Shown: piece by piece, positions 1-5,772 of the stretch | Position numbering within the stretch: the first letter of the stretch is position 1 | Layout of the letters: every line of letters begins with the position of its first letter | Origin: Deltaproteobacteria bacterium | Lineage (GTDB): Bacteria; Desulfobacterota; Desulfobulbia; Desulfobulbales; BM004 | NCBI GenBank assembly: GCA_019312985.1 | Contig: JAFDCC010000161.1 | Location: forward strand, 1-7,168 | Length of the DNA stretch: 7,168 nucleotides | Reading direction: 5' to 3' | The notes under the pieces: generated by a model | Seen by the model: only the letters and a program-made list of their open reading frames with translations | What the model was told of the DNA's origin: nothing | Database searches by the model: none | Program-made: the position numbers and the translations under genes

Positions 1-475
1 ACAGGCTTTCATACCGTTTTTTCCGTGTAAGTTTTTTCTGCGGCGCAAATTGGGCTTTTTCCAGCTTTTGCGAAATTGAGGGGCTCATGATTGTCTCGTT
101 CTTCATGGCGGCCCTTATTGCCCGGATGATCTCCTGGCCGCTGGAATCCTTCAGCAGATAGCCTGAAATCCCTGTTTCCAGCAGCTGGTGGATATAATGC
201 TCGTGGGAATACATCGAGAGAATAAGGATTTTGCATTCCGGCATTTTTTTGCGCACCTTTTTGGCAGCCTCGATGCCATTCAGCAATGGCATGGCGATAT
301 CCATAATGATCATATCCGGCTTCAACTCAAGTGCCTTGTCAATAGCCGACTGGCCGTTGGTCGCCTCACCGACCACGGCAAGGTCCGGCTGTTCTTCCAG
401 CAAGCGCGCCAGGCCCTGCCGCACAATGGTATGGTCGTCGGCCAGGAGAATTCTCACCGGTTTACTCAGGAACAC
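1..475 (-). CDS. NarL/FixJ-type response regulator, receiver domain (3' end outside window)
   Basis: The start is a GTG at 475-473, and 158 codons are visible before the left edge. Residues about 6-125 form a receiver domain: acidic pair D13/D14, phosphoacceptor D59 in the context MDIAMP, the switch Ser87 and conserved Lys109 (context GYLLKD). After a short linker the visible protein ends in LTRKKRYESL, where NarL/LuxR-type regulators usually enter the HTH. The DNA-binding domain itself is therefore off-window and its class is inferred from receiver-domain type. A strong GGAGGAGG site lies just upstream, inside the end of the kinase gene. The frame overlaps the kinase stop by 10 nt, so the two are a cognate pair and translationally coupled. 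It presumably controls transcription of the local methyltransferase genes, but no target site is identifiable. Confidence 0.9.
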   Translation of the reverse strand, partial: MFLSKPVRILLADDHTIVRQGLARLLEEQPDLAVVGEATNGQSAIDKALELKPDMIIMDIAMPLLNGIEAAKKVRKKMPECKILILSMYSHEHYIHQLLETGISGYLLKDSSGQEIIRAIRAAMKNETIMSPSISQKLEKAQFAPQKKLTRKKRYESL

Positions 476-2709
476 TTTTCCTCCTCCGCCGGCAGGGGAA
501 TTTCAATGCGTATCCTGACCCCTTCGCCGGGCCTTCCCCGGAGCTGAAAAATACCGCCCAGAAACTGAACGCGCTCCCGCATGCTGATCAGGCCCAAACT
601 CCTCTTATCTCTGCCCTCCATGGTTTCGTCAAAACCTATCCCGTCATCCTCTGCCATGAAAATAAGTTTGGGATAGCTCTTGATGATTTTGCAGTAAAAA
701 TTTTCAGCGCCGGAGTGCTTCAGGGTGTTGGTCAGCGACTCCTGGCTGAAACGGTAGAGTGCCGTTTCCAGGTCCCTGTCCATTCTCCTGTCAAACCCGA
801 TCATGCTGAAATGTATATCCAGGTTGGAATGGTGGCGGATCTCGTTGAAGTAAAGGTTCAGGGCTGGTTCCAGGCCAAGATCGCTTAACATGGTGGGATG
901 CAAATTATAGGAAAGACGCCGCACCTCTGACGATGTCCGCACCAGCATCTTCCTGATCTCGTTCAGATCATTATGCATGGCACCATTTTCAGCGGGGACT
1001 TTCTGCTCCATTCCGTCCAGGACCAGCTTCATGGCTGTCAGGGACTGACCGGCCTCATCGTGGAGTTCGGCGGCAATACGCCTGCGCTCCTCCTCCTGGG
1101 TTGCAAACAGTTTTTGCGTGAGCCGCCGCAGCTCATTCTCATGCTGCCTTATCGTTTCCAGCAGCTTGGCATTTTCGATGGCGTTGCCAAGCAGGTTGCA
1201 CAGGGACCCCAGGAGGTGCAGTTCCTGGATACTCAGAATCTGCGCCTTGCTCGATTCAAACCCGAGAAAACCAACCGTTTTTCCCTTGGAGGTAATGAGG
1301 TAACAGGAAAGCCAGAGAGCGGGTTTATTGCCGACCCTGTAACGGACCTGAAAAGATGGGAAAAATGCTTCCGGCTCAAGTTCTGTCTTCTTTTCAACCA
1401 GATATTCCAGCAGCATTGTATCCTTGAATTCAATCTGGGCCGGATTATCTTGCGTTGCCTCCGGCAGACCGATTCCTGCCAGCATTGCCGGCTCATGCCT
1501 GTCGTCATCGAAGAGAAAAATGCCCCCTTTCCGCACACGCAGATTTTTGCTGATCTTCTCCAGGGCTATTTTGAGGAGACTGTCAAGCCCCATGGTGAAA
1601 TTGAGGGCCACGGCCATGCTGTTCAGTATGGACAGCTCCCTGTTACGTTGCTGGATTATCTGCTCCGCCTCTTTACGCCGGGTGATATCCTTGATAATTC
1701 CCTCGTATTCAACAGCGCCCGTTTCAGGGTTTTCATACCGTCTGCTGGAGACAAGGGCGTGGATCGAAGTTCCGTCATACCTGCGGAAATCGACTTCAAA
1801 GTCCTTGACGTACCCGTCACGGTTCATCAGGGCAACAAATTTTTCCCGGTCATTTCTGTTCTTGTAGAGCTTATAGGCCTGGCCGACCTGCAGAAGTTCA
1901 TCCTTGTTCTGATATCCCAGCATCTCCACCCCGGCCTGGTTGACATCCCTAATGTCCCCCTCCAGTGTAGAGGTGTAAATCATATCGTTGCTGCCCTCAA
2001 AAATACGCCTGTATTTTTTCTCCCGCTCGGCAATCTCTTCCTGTAAAATTTTTAATTCACTAATGTCTTTGAAAATCTCAAGGCCGCCTATTACTTCTCC
2101 CCCTGCATTCCTGAAAGCAGAGGTAGAGCAGATGACCGGGACTTTTCTGCCGGCGGCATTAATGATTTCATATTCCCGGTTGTGAATATCAAGACCTTCA
2201 TTAATTATCTGCCGCGGCGAATTGCCGGCATGCAGTCCTGTTATTTTAAATACATCGTCATAGTACATGCCCAGGGCGTCCTGGGCATAAAAGCCGGTAA
2301 TTACTTCAGCGGCCGGGTTGAAGTAGGTTATGCGCCAGTCCCTGTCATAGGTAAAAAGGCCGTCGGGAATTCTATTGAGGATCTCGACAAAACTTTCCTC
2401 TTTCTGGAATTGCCGTTCAAATGCTTTCCTGTTTATACTCCGCAGCTGCTCGGCGATAAACTGATTATACCCTTCAGGGTGCTGATTGCCCTTTTGCCTG
2501 AAATATTCACAGGAGAGGCAGGTGGATATCTTTTCAAAAAAATCATCAAATATATAGTTGGTGCAGTGGGTTTGGGATATAAGCCAGCAGTCAGTCTCCT
2601 CTTTGCCGTGGGCGTCACACAAAACCTTAAAGCAATTAAAAAACTGCCAGCACTGCTGCCCTTGCGGCAGGCATGAATCAGCCAGCTGCTTTTCGTGCAA
2701 CAAACTCAC
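466..2709 (-). CDS. Soluble PAS-PAS-GAF histidine kinase (NarL-partner type) with Cys-rich N-terminus
   Basis: A 747-residue sensor kinase with no hydrophobic membrane segment, so probably cytoplasmic. Order: Cys-rich segment (C13, C20-W21, C26, C31, C41-W42, C49, C64, C67), PAS about 105-220, PAS about 230-345, GAF about 355-515, a coiled stretch about 515-540, a HisKA_3 dimerisation domain with phospho-acceptor H550 (context AAELHDEAGQ), and an HATPase_c domain with N661 (context ESLTNTLKHSG), the DDGIGFD box at 688-694 and a GL box at 706. HisKA_3 kinases pair with NarL-type regulators, which is what lies immediately downstream. The two Cys-Trp pairs plus the late CxxC resemble the small 'two-CW' domain found in other anaerobe sensors; metal or redox sensing is inferred. 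The GTG start is chosen because AAAAGGAG sits 9 nt upstream. The gene overlaps the preceding V4R gene by 32 nt. Confidence 0.93.
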   Translation of the reverse strand: MSLLHEKQLADSCLPQGQQCWQFFNCFKVLCDAHGKEETDCWLISQTHCTNYIFDDFFEKISTCLSCEYFRQKGNQHPEGYNQFIAEQLRSINRKAFERQFQKEESFVEILNRIPDGLFTYDRDWRITYFNPAAEVITGFYAQDALGMYYDDVFKITGLHAGNSPRQIINEGLDIHNREYEIINAAGRKVPVICSTSAFRNAGGEVIGGLEIFKDISELKILQEEIAEREKKYRRIFEGSNDMIYTSTLEGDIRDVNQAGVEMLGYQNKDELLQVGQAYKLYKNRNDREKFVALMNRDGYVKDFEVDFRRYDGTSIHALVSSRRYENPETGAVEYEGIIKDITRRKEAEQIIQQRNRELSILNSMAVALNFTMGLDSLLKIALEKISKNLRVRKGGIFLFDDDRHEPAMLAGIGLPEATQDNPAQIEFKDTMLLEYLVEKKTELEPEAFFPSFQVRYRVGNKPALWLSCYLITSKGKTVGFLGFESSKAQILSIQELHLLGSLCNLLGNAIENAKLLETIRQHENELRRLTQKLFATQEEERRRIAAELHDEAGQSLTAMKLVLDGMEQKVPAENGAMHNDLNEIRKMLVRTSSEVRRLSYNLHPTMLSDLGLEPALNLYFNEIRHHSNLDIHFSMIGFDRRMDRDLETALYRFSQESLTNTLKHSGAENFYCKIIKSYPKLIFMAEDDGIGFDETMEGRDKRSLGLISMRERVQFLGGIFQLRGRPGEGVRIRIEIPLPAEEEKCS
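480..487 (-). promoter_or_regulatory. RBS fixing the GTG start of the response regulator
   Basis: GGAGGAGG on the minus strand lies 4 nt before the GTG at 475-473, within the last codons of the kinase gene. No ATG start is available at an equivalent position, so this site supports the non-ATG start and the 10-nt overlap. Confidence 0.75.
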
Positions 2710-3274
2710 AATATGGGTCTCCTTTTGCCTGGCAGTGTGTCTCTAGCGCCTTGTACCGGAAACAGCCGTCGGGATATTCGCCGCCATATACCAGATCCAT
2801 AAATGCAGCGGCAACTCCACGCAGCATATAGCACTTTCCGGCATCTGCCCGGCCGTAAGCGTCCCAGTAGCCCTTGGCCTCATAAGAGTCACTGGCGCGC
2901 ATTACCAGTTTTTCGCCCGGAATCAATTCCCGGACGCCGAGATCACCCCAGCCGAAAGCTATGGCAATTGAAACAAAACTATAGATCTGGTCTTTATCGT
3001 TGCTAATCATCGGTTGAACTACTTCGGCCCACTCTCTCGAACTGCGAACTCCCGCAAAAGTAGCATAGCCGCACTCCTGGGCAGCGTTCACCAGCAGACT
3101 TTCGGCTTCATCGGGCTGCTGCATTTGTTTTTCAAAACCAAAAGAAATTTTGTTATAGAAATCCACCGGTATCATTGAGAGGTAGACGCCGAAGAGGGGA
3201 ATTATGCCCTTTTCTTCCCGGATTCTGCTGCCGTGCATGACTGCATGGACGATTTTATCTGTATCAATGGCCAT
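2678..3274 (-). CDS. V4R (4-vinyl-reductase-type) domain protein 1, putative small-molecule sensor
   Basis: A 198-residue soluble protein. The C-terminal part (about 140-195) matches the V4R pattern: C148 in a CxMLRG context, then E178, C181 and C189 in the string LETHCQAKGDPYCEF. The E-x2-C-x7-C spacing is the one that ligates zinc in the V4R segment of DmpR/XylR/MopR-type regulators. Between C148 and E178 there are 30 residues, against about 23 as I recall in XylR, so a loop carrying an extra Cys (C171) has been inserted. V4R proteins are generally thought to bind small hydrophobic or aromatic molecules, and some are annotated BchJ-like. The N-terminal 120 residues are unassigned but probably form the ligand pocket. 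No DNA-binding domain is present, so any signal must pass to a partner such as the kinase encoded next. The start is the only in-frame ATG before an upstream stop; its RBS is weak (AGGAAG, about 12 nt away). Confidence 0.8.
   Translation of the reverse strand: MAIDTDKIVHAVMHGSRIREEKGIIPLFGVYLSMIPVDFYNKISFGFEKQMQQPDEAESLLVNAAQECGYATFAGVRSSREWAEVVQPMISNDKDQIYSFVSIAIAFGWGDLGVRELIPGEKLVMRASDSYEAKGYWDAYGRADAGKCYMLRGVAAAFMDLVYGGEYPDGCFRYKALETHCQAKGDPYCEFVARKAAG
2719..2726 (-). promoter_or_regulatory. RBS fixing the GTG start of the histidine kinase
   Basis: AAAAGGAG on the minus strand lies 9 nt before the GTG at 2709-2707. It sits inside the 3' end of the preceding V4R gene, which supports the 32-nt gene overlap and a coupled operon. 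Confidence 0.65.
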
Positions 3275-3337
3275 GGGGGTTCTTTGCTTCCTGCGGGCGT
3301 TTTGCTACATTAAAAAAGGGGTTCGCGCTTTTCACCG

Positions 3338-3859
3338 TTACACTGTTGTCACTTCAAATATGCATTCGCGGGCCAGGGTCATTTTGCACTCTTTTTCTTT
3401 GACCAGGTAATAGCCGATAGGCTTATTGTAAATAACTGCAAGGGCGCCGCCGATCCATCCCCTGGTAAAAAAGCACCCGGGGCTCTCCCTTTTGCCGAAC
3501 TTTGCGAGCCAGCCGGTAACGTGATGACTGTGCGGACTTGCTATTTTGCCTCCATCCGGCCCAATCTGGGTAAAATTTATTATGCCCAGGCCACAGTATT
3601 GAAAACTGGTAGAGGCAAGCTCAAGTTTTGATTTGATGGTATTTATTCTGGGGTGGTCTCTCAGAAAAGAAGTAAAACCGGCATAGCTCGATTCTTCTGC
3701 AGCCTGGTATATCAACAGACCACCCTCGCTGCCGAGAGAGGCTTCCAGTGTTTTCTGCAGGTTCATGTTGTAGTGGTGGCAGTGGAGGGCAATGGGCAAG
3801 CCCGAGAGGAATATTTCGTGCCCCTTGCGGGCAAATTTTTCAGGCCAGTTTACGATCAT
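3338..3859 (-). CDS. V4R domain protein 2, paralogue with His-rich motifs
   Basis: A 173-residue soluble protein. It has no obvious overall name, but its C-terminus fits the V4R zinc pattern: C129 (CFFTRGWIGG), E155, C158 and C166, again E-x2-C-x7-C. It is therefore a divergent relative of the next gene. Unlike that protein it carries two His clusters: HCHHYN at residues 26-31 and HSHH at 110-113, the second just before the V4R segment. These could add a metal, haem or corrinoid contact, which is inference. Its ATG shares one base with the TAA stop of the adenosyltransferase gene (TAATG), so the two are probably translationally coupled. It is separated from V4R protein 1 by 63 nt. Function unknown; ligand sensing or carrying linked to the methyltransferase system is the likeliest role. 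Confidence 0.72.
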   Translation of the reverse strand: MIVNWPEKFARKGHEIFLSGLPIALHCHHYNMNLQKTLEASLGSEGGLLIYQAAEESSYAGFTSFLRDHPRINTIKSKLELASTSFQYCGLGIINFTQIGPDGGKIASPHSHHVTGWLAKFGKRESPGCFFTRGWIGGALAVIYNKPIGYYLVKEKECKMTLARECIFEVTTV

Positions 3860-4374
3860 TATTTCTCAATTCCAACCCTGGCATCCACCCCTTTGTCATA
3901 GTAATGCTTGACAACTTTCATCTCGGTGACAAGGTCTGCCCTGTCAATTATTTCCGGCAGGGCGTCCCGGCCGGTTATGACGAGCTCCATGTTTGCAGGT
4001 TTCATGTCGATCAGGTCGATAAGGTCCTGCTTGGAAATAAGGCCGTAGGCAACCGCTACATTGCCCTCATCAACTATAATCACATCGAACTGCCCCGACA
4101 CCATTGAGGATTTTACCCTCTCAAGCCCTATGTGTGCCGCTTCAATGTCCGAGGCAGATGGCTTGCCGTTCACAAAACTGGGAAGGCCATACTGTTCCAC
4201 CGTTATCCAGCCGGAAAGTTTTTGCAGGGATTTCAGTTCACTGTATTGCTGCCCCTTGATGAACTGGGCTATAAAAACCTTCAGGCCGGCACCGGCAGCC
4301 CTTATTGCCAGCCCAAGGGCAGCCGTTGTTTTTCCTTTGCCGTTGCCGGTATATATCTGAACGTATCCTTTCAT
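3859..4374 (-). CDS. cobO: Cob(I)alamin / corrinoid adenosyltransferase, CobO/CobA (BtuR) family
   Basis: A 171-residue cytoplasmic enzyme that would transfer the adenosyl group of ATP to a Co(I) corrinoid. The start MKGYVQIYTG runs into the P-loop GNGKGKTT (residues 10-17). The VDEGNVAVAYGLI segment (101-113) holds the D102-E103 pair. The C-terminus has ADLVTEMKVVKHYYDKGVDA followed by GIEK, the usual ending of this family, so the gene is full length (about 170-200 residues is normal). An AAAAGGA site lies 6 nt upstream of the ATG. It is the first gene of the leftward operon and overlaps V4R protein 2 by 1 nt. Corrinoid methyltransferases use Co(I)/methyl-Co(III) rather than adenosyl forms, so its place at the head of a sensor operon suggests corrinoid supply, salvage or storage rather than a catalytic step. 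Confidence 0.93.
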   Translation of the reverse strand: MKGYVQIYTGNGKGKTTAALGLAIRAAGAGLKVFIAQFIKGQQYSELKSLQKLSGWITVEQYGLPSFVNGKPSASDIEAAHIGLERVKSSMVSGQFDVIIVDEGNVAVAYGLISKQDLIDLIDMKPANMELVITGRDALPEIIDRADLVTEMKVVKHYYDKGVDARVGIEK

Positions 4375-4550
4375 TCAGCGTCCTTTTACTTGGTGTTATC
4401 CTCTCAATCCCGAAATTTTCAAACCACTCTTTCGTTCTGTGACTCCGGCTGCACCATTTTTTCACGCCACACTTTCCGGCTCTTCCCCGGGTTGTTGTCG
4501 GAAATGAGGCCGGCTATCTGAAAGTATCCCGTTGGGCAGAAACAAAGACT

Positions 4551-4583
4551 ATATTAGGACTTTACTAAAAAAGCAAAAGTCAA
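4551..4583 (-). promoter_or_regulatory. Weak candidate promoter for the adenosyltransferase-V4R-kinase operon
   Basis: On the minus strand TTGACT (4583-4578) is followed by TAATAT (4556-4551). Both boxes are good but the spacer is 21 nt, too long for a normal sigma-70 promoter. It lies in the most AT-rich part of the intergenic region, downstream of the minus-strand terminator, and would give a leader of about 170 nt. Confidence 0.2.
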
Positions 4584-4610
4584 AAAACCTTCTTTTTCGA
4601 ATTTTCCCGC

Positions 4611-4634
4611 AAAAAATCATCCTTTGGACGATTT
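4611..4634 (-). terminator. Minus-strand intrinsic terminator upstream of the adenosyltransferase operon
   Basis: Read on the minus strand, AAATCGTCC pairs with GGATGATTT around an AAA loop (9 pairs, one G-U). The 3' arm runs directly into a tract of six T in total. It would stop leftward transcription about 240 nt before the adenosyltransferase start. The 5' arm contains CGTCC, the sequence that in T-box leaders pairs alternatively with the T-box. Confidence 0.5.
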
Positions 4635-4698
4635 ACAGCAACACGACTTTCCTGCTAAGGAAAATAGCATTCGCAGAAGAATGTGTTGCAGATTCTTT

Positions 4699-4712
4699 CG
4701 CGGTTTCACCCT
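4699..4712 (-). promoter_or_regulatory. T-box-like motif, probably degenerate
   Basis: The minus strand reads AGGGTGAAACCGCG against the T-box consensus AGGGTGGNACCGCG, one mismatch in 13 defined bases. The mismatch is in the TGGN part that pairs with the tRNA NCCA end, so tRNA sensing would be impaired. GCG and GG of this motif can pair with CGTCC (4630-4626) in the terminator's 5' arm, as in a T-box antiterminator, but the gap is longer than usual. No Stem I or specifier loop is recognisable, and the upstream side would run into the divergent MtrH-like gene. Confidence 0.3.
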
Positions 4713-4730
4713 TTATTCATTCACGGGTAG

Positions 4731-4776
4731 GCCGGAAAGCCTTGCATCACATCGCATGGTCGTTGCCGGCTTTTTT
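4731..4776 (+). terminator. Terminator- or attenuator-like hairpin in front of the mtrH-like gene
   Basis: GCCGG (4731-4735) pairs with CCGGC (4766-4770). The stem continues with A-T pairs and an inner CC-TGC/GCA-GG stem around an 8-nt loop, with a few mismatches and bulges, and six T follow at 4771-4776. It ends only 31 nt before the start codon of the downstream gene, so on the plus strand it could act as a transcription attenuator. The same inverted repeat, read on the minus strand, sits 18 nt before the T-box-like motif, where T-box leaders have Stem III. Confidence 0.45.
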
Positions 4777-4807
4777 ATAATTAGGGGTATACAAGAAGGA
4801 GGGATGG

Positions 4808-5758
4808 ATGTTTGCATTTGAGACGAAGCAGAAAGTATGCGAAATCGGTGGGGTGAAGTTCGGCGGCCAGCCCGGGGAATACCCGACAGTTGCCTGCGCA
4901 TCAATCTTCCAGAAAGGGGACAAGGTTTTCGAAGGCAGGCGGAAGGAGGGGTTTGACGAGAAAAGGGCGGAAAAACTTCTTCAAACCCAGGACAGGCTCT
5001 GGCAGGAAACCGGGGTGCCCGGCATGGCTGACATTGTTGCCAATACCGGTGACGAATTCAAAACCTATATAGACTTTGTGACCTCTGTCAGTGACATGCC
5101 CTTCTGTGTGGACGCCTGGGTGATGAAGCCGAAACTGGAAGGCGCTGCCTACTGTGCCGAAAAAGGGCTGCTGGACCGCATGTTCTACAACAGTCTTACC
5201 ATCTGGGAACAGGATCTGGAAACGGAAATCCGCGAAATTGCCGGGATCGGCGTCAAGCACGTCCTGCTTGTATCCTATGACCAGGAGGACCAGATGCCCT
5301 CCGGCAGGGTTACGGGAACACAGAAAATCCTCGATGTCATTGAAAAGGCCGGGGCAGAATTTGAAAGCATTATTGTCGACACATCCGTGATGAACGGCCC
5401 GGCCACTGCCCTGTGCGGCATGGCAAACAGGCTGATCAAGGAAAAGTGGGGCTTCCCCACCGGCAGTGCACCGAGCAACGGTTCATACATGTGGAAGGAG
5501 GCCAGGGAGAAATGGGGCTTCAAGGGCTGGGCTGCCGCAGATGCCGCCCTGGAGTCGCTTGCCGCCTTCCTGTATCACGACATAATATTTTCCGGGCCCA
5601 TGGCCGGGGCAGAGCGCGTTATGCCTGCGGTGGCCATGGCAAATGCCTTTCAGGCAACCGCCGTATTCAGTCAGACCGGGCGGCTGCCCAAGGATGAAAA
5701 CCACCCGCTTTACAAATTATTCCCTGATTTCGTAGAGCAGCTTAAGACTTCCCTCTAG
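4808..5758 (+). CDS. mtrH: MtrH-family methyltransferase (bacterial MtgA-type; corrinoid/tetrahydrofolate methyl transfer)
   Basis: A 316-residue protein, the normal length for MtrH (subunit H of the methanogen tetrahydromethanopterin S-methyltransferase). Family signatures are the N-terminal IGGVKFGGQPGEYPTVACAS and the following IFQKGDKVFEG, then VDAWVMKP (about 101-108), SYDQED and the GSAPSNGSYMW region. The fold is a pterin-binding TIM barrel. In bacteria, homologues such as MtgA of Desulfitobacterium move methyl groups between a methylated corrinoid protein and tetrahydrofolate; that role is inferred here because the rest of the methanogen Mtr membrane complex is absent. The ATG at 4808 is preceded by AGAAGGAGGG with ideal spacing; an out-of-frame ATG at 4804 is ignored. 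It is the first gene of the rightward operon, 14 nt before the next gene. The upstream hairpin at 4731-4776 may attenuate it. Confidence 0.93.
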   Translation: MFAFETKQKVCEIGGVKFGGQPGEYPTVACASIFQKGDKVFEGRRKEGFDEKRAEKLLQTQDRLWQETGVPGMADIVANTGDEFKTYIDFVTSVSDMPFCVDAWVMKPKLEGAAYCAEKGLLDRMFYNSLTIWEQDLETEIREIAGIGVKHVLLVSYDQEDQMPSGRVTGTQKILDVIEKAGAEFESIIVDTSVMNGPATALCGMANRLIKEKWGFPTGSAPSNGSYMWKEAREKWGFKGWAAADAALESLAAFLYHDIIFSGPMAGAERVMPAVAMANAFQATAVFSQTGRLPKDENHPLYKLFPDFVEQLKTSL

Positions 5759-5772
5759 GGAAAGAGGCATCA

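Larger units (their letters stand above)
4375..4807. other. Divergent intergenic region with several RNA hairpins
   Basis: This 433-bp region lies between the divergent adenosyltransferase and MtrH-like genes and must contain both operons' control signals. It holds an AT-rich core (about 4540-4640), a T-box-like motif and terminator on the minus strand, a terminator-like hairpin on the plus strand, and two more perfect or near-perfect stems (4648-4663, TTTCCT/AGGAAA with a GCTA loop; 4672-4702, an interrupted stem of nine Watson-Crick pairs and one G-T pair around a 9-nt loop). No protein-coding gene is supported. I could not match it to a cobalamin riboswitch, and I saw no convincing sigma-54 or sigma-70 promoter. 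Confidence 0.7.

Noticed and set aside
973..2046. A 357-codon open frame on the plus strand opposite the kinase gene
   Set aside because: It is antisense to conserved PAS, GAF and HisKA coding sequence, has no recognisable domain and no RBS-based support; it is a codon-usage shadow.
3275..3337. Terminator or separate promoter in the 63-nt gap between the two V4R genes
   Set aside because: There is a T6 run but no stem before it, and no promoter boxes; only a short GAACCCC direct repeat is seen.
4455..4457. Short leader peptide from an ATG at 4457 on the minus strand
   Set aside because: Twelve codons with no ribosome binding site and no run of regulatory codons.
4430..4480. Possible cobalamin riboswitch (GTGACTCCGGCTGCACC followed by CGCCAC on the plus strand)
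   Set aside because: Only scattered similarity to the conserved core; the GGGAA/CCGGTG block and a proper B12 box are missing, and no matching element is seen on the strand of the adenosyltransferase gene.
4544..4563. Near-palindrome AAAGACTATATTAGGACTTT as an operator
   Set aside because: Only the outer four base pairs plus one inner pair match; this is weak in an AT-rich stretch.
4731..4770. Sigma-54 promoter (GG...GC spacing) upstream of the mtrH-like gene
   Set aside because: The GG and GC pairs present are 5, 8 or 12 nt apart, not the required 10, and no TGGCAC-TTGC match exists.
4763..4793. Sigma-70 promoter TTGCCG...TATACA or the TATAAT at 4776-4781 in front of the mtrH-like gene
   Set aside because: TTGCCG to TATACA has a 19-nt spacer and would start transcription within the RBS; TATAAT has no usable -35 box at 16-18 nt and overlaps the T tract of the hairpin.
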